In this document: piece by piece, positions 35,710-48,145 of the stretch
Layout of the letters: every line of letters begins with the position of its first letter
Position numbering within the stretch: position 1 is the first letter of the stretch
Assembly (NCBI GenBank): GCA_023055355.1
Contig: JALJCS010000006.1
Span: forward strand, 34,813,001 to 34,877,000
Direction: 5' to 3'
From: Agelaius tricolor
Taxonomy: Eukaryota > Chordata > Aves > Passeriformes > Icteridae
Length of the DNA stretch: 64,000 nucleotides
The notes under the pieces: generated by a model
The model's database searches: none
What the model saw: the letters and a program-made list of their open reading frames with translations, nothing else
What the model was told of the DNA's origin: nothing
Made by a program: the position numbers and the translations under genes

Positions 35710-38049
35710 GAAAGCAAGTGTTTGATGATAATAAAACCAGCAAAACAATATCCTTAAATCTACCTCACACTCCCAAAGTTCTTTTAAAAGTTATTGCACA
35801 GGAACCTGTCTGCTGGGCATAAAATAAAGGATTACCCAGGGGTGGATTTATTTGGGGTGGATAAGGCAGTCACAGCCCCTCCAATTAGCACTGCTGGTTT
35901 GTGTCACCTGACTTGATTGCAGCTGCCTCTCTGTGTCCCTGCTCCCTTTTGCAGGGACATGGCTGGATCTGTCCCTGACATTGTGATCAAGCTGGTAGAT
36001 GGGTGACAAAAACTAAACCTCCAACTAAACCACAGTTTTAAGAAAATATTCTCAAATAAAACAGGAGAAAGTGTAAGAAGAGGGACTGTTCTGATGAATA
36101 TTGTCAGTTAGGCAATAATTTGTTCTGTCAGCCCTTTTTTAGCTGGACCCTGCTGCTGCTTGGAGAGGAAATCACTTCAGCAGATTAGTTAATAAATGTG
36201 CTTAGCTGGATAACCACTGATCTCAGACCCTTTAAAAGAAAATACAGTAATTACTTTCAGTATAAAAGAATAATAATCATTCCCTCTTCCAATACCAGGT
36301 AGTTTTATCAGTCAACAAGTATTCTCAAGTAAGAAGGTAAGAAGTTGTTGCTAGTCATCTCTTATCTATTTCTGTTTTCTGTTTTATTCTTTCTTCTCCT
36401 CATAGCAGGCATAGAGGTCAACACATGTATAGAACAGACAGAATATTACCAATATTATTTTTTAAGGGAGATACCTTTTCTATGTTTAGGGTGGAAATCT
36501 TCACAGGTATATTCCTATATACATCTTAGGCAGCTGAAAACCAGTTTTATTTCTGACAGTAAGTGAAAGAGTAGTTTTTTACCTCTTATTGTTGGTGTGT
36601 GTTATTTGGTTACTGTTATTCTGTAATAGTGCTTGGATAGCATTCCTTTAAACGGAGAAGACCTTTTGGCTCCAAGTCTGACTGAAAATGATGCTATCTA
36701 CCAAAATATGCTGAAATAACTGAGGTATGTGTGACCTGTATCATGTGTGGGCATGAATGGATGGAGCTAACACACCACAAGGGGTGAACCTGTACCCAGT
36801 TTCCCCAGGGCTCTCTGTAGTTTAATTCAGTCATATTTACTGTATTTTTTATGTCCTCTAATAACCATCAGTGAGACAAGTTATCTACAGATATGTGGCT
36901 TCTTTTCAATGGGAGCAAATTTGTTCTTGTTGCTCCCCACAGCTAAAACTGCCGAGAAATAATGGGCACTGAAATGATCTCACGCTTTTTCTGCTGCTGT
37001 TGATGCAGTGAGGTGCCTGTATGGCAATGAAATGGGACAGACAGAATGAAAATATTTTCATGATAAATCATAATTAAGGAGAAGACATGGTCTATAAACT
37101 TCAGTCTTCAACAGGACTTCAGATGCATGTGTGTGTATGTGCAACTATATATGTACGTGTGTGCAAGTAAACATTTTATTTTTGTACATTTATAATGCTC
37201 TTTCATGAGCATTGTTTTAAAAGGGGAAATTATCCCAAATTTGATTTTTTTTTAAAAATATTCTTCTCTACATTCTGCACCAGAACAGTGGGATAACTGA
37301 ATTTTCTAAATAGATAATTTTTGAAATATGAACTGATGCCTCAGGGCAAATTTGAGACATATCTGTGAAATCCTTTTGGACGTTATCTCTCAGAATTGAA
37401 GGCTAAGAAATGAGAAGTCCTTCCTGTTGGCCAGTGTTTTGTAACTTTGTCATATTGAAAACTGTGATGGATATTACAGTAATAGCTTAGCATCCAAGAA
37501 TAGCTTATTCCCAAAACAACTGAAACACACAAGAAAGCAGAACTTCACTGATAGATTTTTCACTTAAATAAAAACATCCAAGAATATTTTAGAGAACTTG
37601 AACAATTAAATAAAAATAAGCTTGATCTCACTTTTTTTTCCTTTAAAGAAAAAGACAAAAGTAGTATTTTAAACAGAATAAGAATTGAGTAGCAGCAAAG
37701 TCTTCATTGAACATTCTAGGATAATAATGAAACTCTGAAATCATAAAAAAACTAGTGTAATATGGCAGTCGTTGCCTCTTTGTAGACTTTCTTGCATTTT
37801 TAATATATATGTAAGAAGTAAACTAGCACTGTTTCTTTCTAATTTTAATGATAGGAACATTTTGACTGAGCCTATGCAGTATCTTGCTTACTTTGATTAC
37901 TATCAGCAATTATTATTGTTCAACAAACCCATTATGATGAATGTCTCCCAGTGCTGTGCCATGAACAGAATGGAAAGATAGACAGCTCTTGTCTCACTCA
38001 TGGAATCCTTCATCTAAGATCTTCTCATCTCTGTTTTCTCTCTTTGTAG
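35710..38049. other. AT-rich non-coding stretch
   Basis: Items seen are a TG/TA-rich patch at 37124-37165 and a 7-base hairpin (AATGCTC/GAGCATT) near 37193-37212. No gene recognised. The last 20 bases (TCTGTTTTCTCTCTTTGTAG) form a good splice-acceptor-like tract. Confidence 0.6.
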
Positions 38050-38159
38050 GGGATTTTGAGGTGTTATTAAAGAAAGGACACTTCTGTGAAGAAAACTGTG
38101 TTGATTTCTGCTGTCAAGTGAATGAGAGTACTTTAAGTCCTGCTGTATCCAATTTCCAG
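38050..38159 (+). other. Exon-like block, unrecognised
   Basis: A 110-base block lies between a textbook acceptor (pyrimidine tract then TTTGTAG, ending 38049) and a donor CAG|GTGATA (GT at 38160). A frame is open across it (37989-38192) and would encode about 36 residues with four cysteines, including CEENCVDFCC. The length is not a multiple of three, so skipping it would shift frame. I know no protein with this cysteine spacing. Splice-like pairs occur by chance every few kilobases, so this is weak. A lncRNA exon is as likely as a coding one. Confidence 0.15.
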
Positions 38160-39110
38160 GTGATAAAAGAAGCTGTGGAGATGCGGTTATGATGAGGGAA
38201 AAGTGGCAAGGAAATAACTGGCAGATAAAAACTGGTTTAGAGGGTAAATGGATACATAATCTGACTCCAGGCTAGGCAGCAAAAAGTTATTTAAATAAGA
38301 AATTTTGGACTCAGAAAAAAAAAAAGGAAACTCAACACTTTCTCATGCTTCATAGAATGAGAAGGAAATGTTTGCTGCTCTGAAGTTGCTCAGTGAAGGG
38401 AAAGGATGTTGGAGAGCTGGAGATCCTTGGGGATTTTGCTGCTACTGAGAGCAAGAATTTATTGAAGCAACTGCTCTTGTTCAAGGTGTTTTCTGTACAG
38501 ACATACCTGATTTGTCCTGGACATAACTAGGTCTCTAATTTGATAAGGCACAATATTTTAGGGCTGAGGCATAACAGGTCAGTCAGTAAAAAAAGCTGAA
38601 ACTTGTGGGAAATCTGTTTTGTTTCGGGATTCTTTTAGAAAGTTTTACTAATGAGATTTTGATTTTGCTATTGTTATTGTGGAATAGCTAAGAATTTGTT
38701 ACAAAAAATTTAATTTTTATTTGTTTTACATGACTACTACTACAATATAATAAATAGAAACATAAATATTGCCATATATAAAAATACCATTCTTTAGTTT
38801 TAAAAAATTAATTTTCCTTTTTGTTTGAATAGCATTTACTCTGTCTTTATCTGGTTGATTACTCATGAACATACTGCTTACCTCTTGCAGATTTTCAGTA
38901 TGTTGTGTTAGAAACTTGTCCTGTAAACCTAAGAAGGACTTTCAGCTACAGCTTTTAAGCAGACTTTTCATATTTTGAAAAACCATATTTTTCTTGCTTT
39001 TCTGCCCATTAATCTTGCCAGAATCTGGATTGGGGTTTTCAATGTCATCTTAACTCACACTTAGCCCTCATTTAAAAAGAAAAAGAATTCTTTTTTTATT
39101 CTTTATGGAG
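38160..39110. other. AT-rich non-coding stretch
   Basis: A run of 11 A lies at 38315-38325 and AT-rich sequence at about 38700-38815. No gene or repeat recognised. Confidence 0.6.
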
Positions 39111-39843
39111 TATTGGAATCTCAGAATGGTTTGGGTCAAAAGGGATCTTAAAGCTCACCTCATTCCAAGCCTTCTGCCGTTGGCATGGACACCATTCACT
39201 TGACCACATTTTACAATGCCCCCTCCTACCTGGTCTTGAGCCCCTCCAGGGACAAGGCATCCACAGCTTCCCTGAGCAACTTCTTCCAATGCTTCACCAC
39301 CCTCACAGTGAAGAATTTCTTCCAATATCTGATCTAAACCTGCCCTAATTGTTAAAGCTGTTCCCCCTTCTCCTGTCCCTACATGCTCTTGTAAAAAGTC
39401 ACTTTCCAGCTCTGTTGTGGGCTGCCAACAGCCCCAGCAGGCTGCTCAAAGCTCTTCCCTGGAGCCTTCTCTTCTCCAGACTGAACAGCCATAAGTTAAC
39501 CTGTTTTCACAGGAGAGCTCCTCCAGACCTCTGATCTTCTGTGGCACTCCTCTAGACTCGCTCCAGCAGGACCATCCATTGCCTGTGCAATGGGGACATC
39601 AGAGCTGGATGCAGTGCTCCAGGTGGGATCTCACCAGAGGGAAGCAGAGGGGCAGAATCCCCTCCCTCTCCCTGCTGGATGCATCATGCTGCTTTGGATG
39701 CAGCCCAGGGTGTGATTTGCTTTTTGGACTGTGAGTGCACACTGCTGGCTCATGTCCAGCTTATTGTCAACCATCACCCACAAGTCCTTCTCCTCAGGAC
39801 TGCTCTCAATCCATTCTCCACCTAGGATCCATTTGTGCTTGCC
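39111..39843 (-). mobile_element. CR1 LINE, 3' terminal ~730 bp, 5'-truncated
   Basis: This is the largest transposon in the window. On the plus strand it begins with the inverted CR1 3' end (GGAATCTCAGAATGGTTTGG, then AAAAGGGATCTTAAAGCTC). It runs through the standard avian CR1 order: CCTTCTGCCGTTGGCATGG, CCCTCCAGGGACAAGGCATC, CACCACCCTCACAGTGAAGA, CTTCTCTTCTCCAGACTGAA, CTCCAGGTGGGATCTCACCA, CAGCCCAGGGTGTGATTTGC and CACAAGTCCTTCTCCTCAGG. It is much richer in G and C than its flanks. The retained part would hold only the very end of the reverse-transcriptase frame, and stops and small gaps interrupt it. It is 5'-truncated at about 39843, as usual for CR1. Divergence marks it as an old copy. 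Confidence 0.95.
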
Positions 39844-41523
39844 TTAGGTATTATGATCCCAATTGAAAACATATTGGGGCAAATTAATGTAGATACTGTC
39901 TGAGGCATTGACTGGGTGGAGTCTTTCAAGAGTGAAAACAATATTCCATTATAAAATTCATAAATATGTTCAGAAAAAAAGTTCTATTAGTAATTTTTTT
40001 GTTTACAATGATTTTTTGTTTCATTATGCTCTGTAAGCAAGAGAATTCTCTCTTCATTTAGGTACCTCTTTGTAATCCTAATGGAGATTTGTTCTTGGAA
40101 TATATGCTTCATATTTTATTTATAGCAAGTCCTAATAACAGCAGAACAATTCCCTCTGGGTTTCCATATTTCTACCATTATGACTGAGCCAGATATGTTA
40201 ATCTATACACAATCAAGTGATTTGCCTGGGTTTTACAGAGACTTTCCCCTATTATTAGGTATTTAGAACACACAGAATTGCATTTTTCATACTAGATGGG
40301 AAAGTTTTTAATTAAGTGATGGGTCAAAAAAAGTTTTTTAAGTGAAGTAATAATCTGGAGGAATTTCTATTTTTAGATTTCTTGTCAAGATGAAGAGAAC
40401 ATATTCTCCCCAGCTCTAAAGCTCATTCCTTCCAAAGATTTTTTGCTCCGTTCTCAGTGGAAAGCGCATTGGTTTACAAGCATCTAGAATCTGTCAAATT
40501 GTCTGTTTTTGTAAAATGTTTATGTATTTGTAATTTGTTGTCATAACCACTGGGTTAAAATATACATTGAGATACTGGACTTTTTATGGGATGAGCATTC
40601 TGATTTTTTAAACTAGTTCTATTTTTAAAACAAACTAATAAAATTATACCTCATAAGACATCTTTGGTGGAGGCATATATTAATATGCTACTTTTGCCTT
40701 AGTCATATGGCAACTGGAAGGCATGGCAGAGATCATCCACTAAAATTTGTAGTCAGGCTAATGTTGTCAAAACAATATTCCTAGCAGTAATAGTGGAATC
40801 AATTACAAACCAGTGTTTTAGCTCCTCCTCTCAAGAGAAAAATGATTGCAATAAACCAACAGATTTTAACAGATTTTGAAGTAAAATAGTCAGTAAAAGT
40901 GATTACTGAAAATGTTGAAATTGTCATTCAAAACCAATCCTGTTAAAAGGCATTTATATATCTCACACATTTTTGGGAGCTAATAGAAAGGTTGTTTACT
41001 GTAGGTAAAATCCACAAAGAGAAGCAATTAAGAGGCAGGGATGAGTCTAAGCTTTTCTTAGTTTATAAATTCTTTGTGAATATCAAGGTATCAGAAAGCT
41101 ATTTTCAATTTATATTGATGCCATCTATCTACCCATTACAGTGGGCAAAAATACATTATGCCCTGTTCTTATGAATTTCTTCTGCTGTTCTTGTAGGAGA
41201 AATCAGAGCAGCAGCAGGTATGGGCAGTAGAGAATAGAGGTAGGAATTATGCTCTTCTACCTCTCATACACAGAAAAATAAGTCTGATCAACATTAGGCT
41301 GGCAGGTTTTTCAGAAAATAAGCTAATGGAATTACCTAAATGCCTGATGTTCTTTTAAAAATTGTTAAAGACATAAAATTGAATATTAGTCCTAAAATTA
41401 CATTTAAACCTGTGTTAGCAAATACTAGTAACCTTTTCTAACATCCCATGAGATCTCTTTGCTGCAGTAGGGATTGGCCTCTCTGCCACCTCAGGATGTG
41501 ACCTGATAGAGCTGGAGCACCTC
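39844..41523. other. AT-rich non-coding stretch
   Basis: Ordinary AT-rich sequence resumes immediately after the CR1 5' break. No target-site duplication was seen, as expected for CR1. No gene recognised. Confidence 0.6.
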
Positions 41524-41808
41524 GTTTGAAGGATACTCCGTGGCCAATGCAGAAAGTTCGATACTGTGCATGGACAGCCATCTGCAGTTCTGTGGGGTAA
41601 CTTATGCAAGTGCAGGGCAAATTCACAGTGTATGTCCTGCAAGTCCTGCTTGTTCTGTGCACAAGCAGAAACTGTACCTAGATGTGTAGATAATATCAGC
41701 CAAATATCAGCCATCGCTACCCAGATACAGCAGCTTTCCCAGTCAGAAGCACTGCAAGGACAATCTGTAACATCACATTTCATTTCAGTTTTATTCCACT
41801 GGTATTAG
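41524..41808 (+). other. Cysteine-rich open frame, unrecognised
   Basis: A plus-strand frame is open from after a TGA near 41527-41529 to 41808. Its middle is cysteine-rich (CKCRANSQCMSCKSCLFCAQAE), followed by a glutamine- and serine-rich tail (ISQISAIATQIQQLSQSEAL). The opposite strand is also open (41415-41783, 122 codons), so at most one of these could be real. The local sequence is more balanced in base composition than its flanks. I cannot match it to a family. It may be a decayed retrocopy, a lncRNA exon or chance. Confidence 0.15.
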
Positions 41809-44800
41809 CAAGGATTCCATGCAAAGGAGATTTTACCTCTCTTATTGTGCAAACTGCCACACTCTCAGCATTTGGCACTCATGATCCTTCCTGCTTGTAG
41901 GAAATAGTTACTGCAATCACAGCTGAGCAGCAAGCGCTGCTCATTAGATACCTACTGCAGTCTTGGTGAGCAACACTGTGCTGTGAATAGTAAGAGCCAC
42001 ACCTTCCAACAGGCAAAGCAACTCCAGCATCTAAGAACTGAGATCCTGATTCTCCAATTTTACAGGTCTTGACTGTATATTTGAAATATGCCATTGACCT
42101 AACATAAGGAACAAGTGTTTGCACCAAAACTCTGCAATTAAGTGCATTTGCAGAAAGTAAGACATTTCTTTCTCAAAATAATGCTTCGTTACTCCTGCCA
42201 TTTGATGCTGATGAATGTTAAATAGCTCTTGTTTCTGTCATATCTGTCTAGAATTTAATGTTCTGCTTTTATTCCTACCTTTGTAATGTGTGCCCCCCAT
42301 ATCTGGTAACTCAGCTTTTTCAGCTAGTACCTTGAACTTGAATTTTTGTTCATTTTTGATCTCTTCATTGCTCCACATTACTTTGAATGTTGCATACATT
42401 TTGGCGGTTTTAATTCTAGTTTGCTGCTGAAGAAGAGGGAAAAAGAAAGCAAATTAATTTCACAAGAAAGAATATTTATCAAAAATGTGCATTTTCATAA
42501 ATTTAGAACACTGGAAAAAGAAAAGGTAGGGAAAGAAAAGCAAAGAATTTTATTATTTTTAGGTAGGAAGATTCAAATGGAAAGCAATTTGAATTAAAGG
42601 ACTGTATAGACAGTAAAGTAGTCTGGCTGGTGATCAACATATGGCTTGGAACATGGCACTTACAATTGCAAACAATGATGAAGTTTTTCCTTGCAGGTTC
42701 ATCAGTATTTTGCCAGAGTTTTGTTTTTACCTTTAAGATTCCTGACAATCAGTACTTTGAGGTCATTTGAACTGACTGTATCATCCATGACTATTCTAAA
42801 AAAATTCAGGATCTTATCCTGGATAAGATGGTTTCCTTGTTTTACTCTTCCTGTGATCTAAACCCCATGCTGCACTTATATTGTTGATCTACTTTCAAAT
42901 ATGTAGTCTGGGCATCCTTTCTGCAGGGTTAGAATCCAGTTTTTGAAAAATGTCTCTAAACAGTTGCATGAAAGATCACTCCCAGATATGCCACTTGGCT
43001 TAAAACAAACAAACAAACCAACCCCAAAAAAAGGAGTAAGAGTATTCCAAATCATCCAGGTGTATTTTAAATTGCATCTTAAAAGATGTTCAGAGATTAC
43101 TCATTTCAACAAAGGGTTTCTGAGTGTGACAAAACCCCACTAATTTAACTAAAAAGAATACTTGTTCATTTTTTTGTTAAAATTTTAATCTAATAATCAG
43201 TGTAATATCCATTTTTAAAATCATGGTTTATAGTGATCTACATAGTGTAGTTGCTCTTATGTTAATATCATTCAGCAGTATTTACAACTCACCTGCATGT
43301 TTCAGTGTATGTTTGATTGTCCAAACTTCCTTTGTGAAACATTGTCTATGGAATATCTCGTCACAGAAAAATCTAAACATGGTGTGGCTTACTATTTCCA
43401 TAACATCTGTCTTTTCTACTATAGATAAGATTAACAATTATGTCTTTAAAAAAAAAAAAAGGAAACTAAATCATTCAGCTTAGACAGCAGTAGCTAGCTG
43501 TGATACATATATGTCAGAGGAAAAGGTCTCTCCCACAGTGCAGCTGGTAGGGTGCACACTTTCCCTTCTCATCATATAAGAGAATGCTGTATTATTTCTA
43601 TCACAAAATGATTATTGGGGGTGTGGGAAGGGAAGAGATAGGAGACTCTTCCATCCTCCTCTTTCCATACATGCAAGGCTTTTAAATTGTGTTAAGCAGT
43701 ATAGCAGAAGGGTTTTTTTTTAGATTGGTGTTTTGTTTTAGCAATGGTTGCTGATGTGTACATGTAATACAGTTTTAATCAAATCCCAAATGCTGAAGAC
43801 CTTTCAGCAGTATCTTAGGCAGCACTGTGCAATGCTTATTCCACTTGAAGTGGCCACTAGGGAGGTACAATTAGCTGTTCCCATGGAGAAGTTTGTTATA
43901 CTAATAAATAATAAGTAGTGTAGGTAGAGATGGAATCAATTAAAGATATTTTTGACCATCTAATGGTTTATGGGAATACTAAATAATTGACAACAAGTTT
44001 TGACTATGTGTTCCATAAGCATGTTTTATTGTAACTGAAGTGTTACCACAGAGCAAGAAATGCCTCTGTGCTGATAGTTGTAAAGGTTAACTTATACCAC
44101 TTTTTTAAACATCACTGCTCATAATGTTCCCTGTTAACCCTTCCTAGAGAGTTAAAATGTAGACATAAGTATGCATGTACTCCACATACTGCTGCAGAAA
44201 ACTTCTTTTCCTTATATTTTTAAGAAAACAAAAAAAATTACTTGAAATGTTAGAAAAATGCGAAGTTATTGCTATCTCTATTTTCATGTGTTTTCTTGAA
44301 TAACTCAGAATTAATTTTGTTATTTAAGACTGATTTGGCAAACTTATTCAAACCATAGCTTAATCACTTTTATTTGCCCGAATTAAAAATATTGACAGAG
44401 ATTCAAACCAAAACCAGCTCTAGTCATCCCTTTGGGGGGAAAAAGGATTTGTTCAGTAGTATTTGCTGAAGGCAAAAAGCAGCAAATAAAAAATCAGATT
44501 CACCAGCCCTTTAAGTCTAATTCATTCCACTTCAACAACAGCTAGTTTTTGAGGTTTCCCTCATTAGAGAATTAATGGATGACCTGAACACTGTCATAGC
44601 TCTAATGCCTCTTTTTTTCTCTTCATATGTGTAGAGACTTTAATGGAAAAGCAATTGTTGGCATAGATACTTGAAGCCAGAAAGCAGATGAAGTTTCAGG
44701 ACTGAAGCTAAAATGAAAATATGCAGTATGCAAAAAAACATAGCTCCTATTACACTTTATACTCCTCAGTATCTGCTGAAGAACCAAAATACTATGTAAT

Positions 44801-47597
44801 TTGGCAATGGTCCTAATTTTTTTCAGTTAGGAGGATAATACTGCTACTGCTAATAATGTCTCAGAATAGGATGGTTCTAAAAATGGAATGTCTATTGTTA
44901 TTATCTCAGAAAATAAACTGAGGTCACTCAATAACTGACGAGGACTTGAATGAAACAAAATTTCAATTTTATTAGAAAAATATTTACCTCTTCATTTTGT
45001 GAGCAAATGTATCCACTAATGAACATTATTTTTGCACTTAATAAGGACTTCTAGAAAGCTGGTATTATTGTTAGCACAGTTTCAATGAGAAGTAACGAAA
45101 TATACTACTTTGAATCCTGTATTTTTCCAACATAAAGAAAATGCCCATGCCATTCCTTCAAAGAAAGAACAGTTCAGGCTACCCAAAGTTACCATTAACT
45201 CATGAGCTCACTGTGACTACATTTTCTGTTTCTGATCAGTATGCTACAGGAGGTCTCTGTTAGAGCTAACTACATTAAATCCCATGTACTTCAGTATTTG
45301 ATATTATCCTGGGTCATGGAAACATGATGGATAATATGTAATTGCTTTAGAAAATCATCTGCAAACAGATTTCACATGCCATTTCTTGAGGAGAGTTCTA
45401 TTTCACCAGTTTTGGAAAAAGTGTACTTTTTCTATTTGACTTTTGTTCCTTTTTCTATTGTGTCATGAAATAAGTCCATTTTTTAGAGAGAGAGAAAGTT
45501 AAAAGTTTCTACCACATACTCAGAAACATGTAGCTTGTGCTTTTCCCCCTTGTGTCCCTAATAACAAGCCCTACTCTCTCTCTCATGTTATTTCCTACCA
45601 CTATGATCTAATTAGTGATGGATGGTTTGAGTTCTGGTGCCCTAAAGCTGAATCAAGCCTTTGTAAATATGAAATTCTGGGATTTCAGTCCAATCACCTT
45701 GAAAACCCCTTCTTGTTATTGATCCTGCAGGTTTCTAGCTGTCTTTTGACTTCCAGCAAACCTCCTGGCTAAGCCATTTTGCTTCAAACATACCAACAGT
45801 CATTGGTGGATTTGTTGCATAACCATAAACCGTGCTTTTATTTCTCTTCTCTTCAGTCTTGGTTATTTACTATCATGACTGACTTACTATCATCCTTGAG
45901 GAAACAGTCCTGCTTGAGAAAATATTCTTGCTATTTTCCAGAATTTAGCATATAAGTTAACTCAGAATTTTCAAATGGCAACTCTTAAAAAAGAAGGGGA
46001 AAATATTCTAGTGTTCTAGGCATTAGACGCACAAGTGACTAGAATAATTGATGCACCACTAACAATTTTTGATAGAATAAATATGGCAGTCTTTGCTTCA
46101 TTTTTCTGTTTTGAGAGAATGAGTAGCCTGTGTGTTTCTCTGGAATAGAAGTTAAAACTAGAGAGAATGCTGGTGCTATTTCACACAACTGATAAAACTC
46201 TGTGTTGAGGATCGGAAGGCACAGGATTCAGAGATGTTGATGAATCATTTCAAGATTCTTCATGGTTGCAACCCATGGACAATCTATTAATCTATTTTTT
46301 CACTACTCATTTTAAAAAATTGTTTTACAAATTAATTTGTAAACTCATATTTTCAATTATCAAGAAAGCCATTGAGTTTATGGATGGGAGTATTTCAGGG
46401 AAAACATTTTAATGTTTAAGAGTATTGAGAGAAGCCAAATTTTGAACTTGAATGTGTGGGCTTTCTCAAGCCGAATGTAGTTCCAATTATTCATTTGGTA
46501 TCTATAAATAAAACTATTTGGTAGCATTCAGCTGATAAAAAAAACCCCAAACCCAAGTATTTGAATTTATGAAATTTAAACTCGAAAGCATGTACAAGTG
46601 AAAGCCTAGGAAATGTGACTCCATTAATATGGCACATAACATCCAAGAAGAGTACTGTGTCTCCATCTGCTGGTCAGCAGTATAACCCTCTGCCTTCCTG
46701 GAACTGGGGCGTAGTAACCAAAGCCCAAAAGGCTTTTGTTCTCTCTGTTGTCGTCAGTGAGTAATTAGTATGAAAAATCTCATTTCCGATACTGAAAGGA
46801 CTTTGAAAATGGCAGTTACCAAAGGGACATACTCCATAGTTTACAGCATAAATAAATTTTTTTATTCCGCTACTTTAAAGACTGATTCGTTATCATCTCC
46901 ATTTTCCTTTCAAAATGGATTAGATTTATACCACAGGGGAAAAAAACCCAAACAATGAAAGTCACGGTTTCAATTTAAATTTGGAGAAAATTGCAACATT
47001 TCATTTCAGTAAAATCACTGAGAAAGGGAAGTGTTCAAAAAGTAAGAGGGATGATCAACAATTAAAAAAGATTAAGCAAACCCAATGTTTATTCAAAAGG
47101 TTATAATTTCAGTAGAGTGATTTGTTCAGATTAAGGGATTAAATTGAGCCATTAATAAGAAAAGATGTGTAAACATATCTTGACTATAGCATAGGCTCAT
47201 TGTGAGAGAGTCTTTCACCTTTAAGAGTTCTCTTTGTGTTTGAATTGGTTTGGATCACCGAAGGGAAAATGTATTATATTTTGGTATGTTTGAATAGATT
47301 TCCTCCGTCAGTGGCAGAATTTGTGGTGTCTGAAAGAACCCATTCAACTTAAATTGAGGTTTTTTTAAATTGATGCTTTTCAGAGAAGAGGATGCAGGTC
47401 GAAAATCCTATTCCATGTCTCTGATTGTAAGTGGGGATTCAGATCTAGGTCTTCTGTGGACAACTTTCAGACCTGCTTCACAACCATTATGAAATTATTC
47501 AGATTTAAGGGGTATTTGTTTCTGAAAATGAACAGAAAAATTCTTAGAGGAGATTTTGTCCCTGTAATTAGTCATCTAGGCTACCTGGGGATAAAGG
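41809..47597. other. AT-rich non-coding stretch
   Basis: No gene supported. Items seen are an (AAAC)n patch at about 43002-43018 leading into CCCCAAAAAAA, a run of 13 A (43448-43460), an imperfect hairpin ATCTTATCC/GGATAAGAT near 42811-42829 and a 20-base palindrome at 46324-46343 (listed separately). A string at about 42040-42066 (GAGATCCTGATTCTCC, then TTTTACAGG) faintly resembles another sauropsid palindromic MITE arm but is too short to call. Confidence 0.55.
46324..46343. repeat. Perfect 20-bp palindrome
   Basis: TTTACAAATT (46324-46333) is followed directly by its reverse complement AATTTGTAAA, with no spacer. It is AT-rich, so chance is more plausible than for the GC-containing foldbacks. 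Confidence 0.95.
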
Positions 47598-47710
47598 AGA
47601 CAAGTCCACTTGTCTGCTTGATATAAAAGATAAGAAACTGCCATGCAGGCTCCTTTAATCAAAGCTGTCAGTCACAACTAGGCTCCTTTCTGGTCACTCT
47701 TGTTTGCATA
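47598..47710. promoter_or_regulatory. Candidate enhancer-like motif cluster
   Basis: Within about 110 bases are an inverted repeat AGACAAGT-CC-ACTTGTCT (47598-47615, containing SMAD-type AGAC/GTCT and CACTTG), a GATA site AGATAAG (47628-47634), a TCF/LEF-type ATCAAAG (47658-47664), a MEIS/TGIF-type CTGTCA (47665-47670) and a POU-like TTTGCATA (47703-47710). Each motif alone is common. The spacing and the even, non-repetitive sequence resemble vertebrate conserved non-coding elements. No conservation was measured, so this is inference. Confidence 0.25.
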
Positions 47711-48104
47711 AAAGAGTTTCAGAGGAATTCCCTTTCACCCCTTTCTTGCTTGCTCTGGAATACAAAATCCAACTGACAGTATTTTTCAAGAAGTGAAGTT
47801 CTGGTTGCCTCTGCTATGTATCACTCAGAAGATTTCACACATCCATAAGTTTCCTCTTGAACAGTAGTAAAAAAAAAAAACCAGAGGAAGGTTGGAGTAT
47901 AATTACTGCTTTTCGATGAATGAAAAAAATGTCAATTAGAAGTTAATATTAAAGATTACAGGCATTGTAATCATTGCACTCCAGTGAAATGAATTACTTA
48001 GTATACCATTAAGATTAAAACCTTCGGCAGATATCATTATTGTAATTTTTCATTTAGATTTATGATATGCCCTTGTGCCAGGGCCTTGATGTCAGAATCA
48101 GCTT
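47711..48104. other. Non-coding stretch, possibly conserved
   Basis: A run of 12 A lies at 47869-47880. The rest is non-repetitive with no open frame of note. It lies between the motif cluster and the MITE-like remnants and may belong to the same regulatory block. Confidence 0.4.
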
Positions 48105-48145
48105 TTGGATCAAATCTTGAGCTGGCATAAGCAATGTAGCTCCAT
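48105..48145. mobile_element. Possible ancient palindromic MITE arm
   Basis: The string TTGGATCAAATCTTGAGCTG followed by GCATAAGCAATGTAGCTCCA follows a well-known sauropsid palindromic repeat. Its arm reads GATCAGATCCTCAGCTGG, then a short A/T-rich spacer, then ATAGCTCCATT. Only one arm is visible. I recognise the pattern but cannot give a library name. Confidence 0.45.

Noticed and set aside
42040..42066. Another MITE-like arm (GATCCTGATTCTCC..TTACAGG)
   Set aside because: Only one short motif agrees. Insufficient to call.
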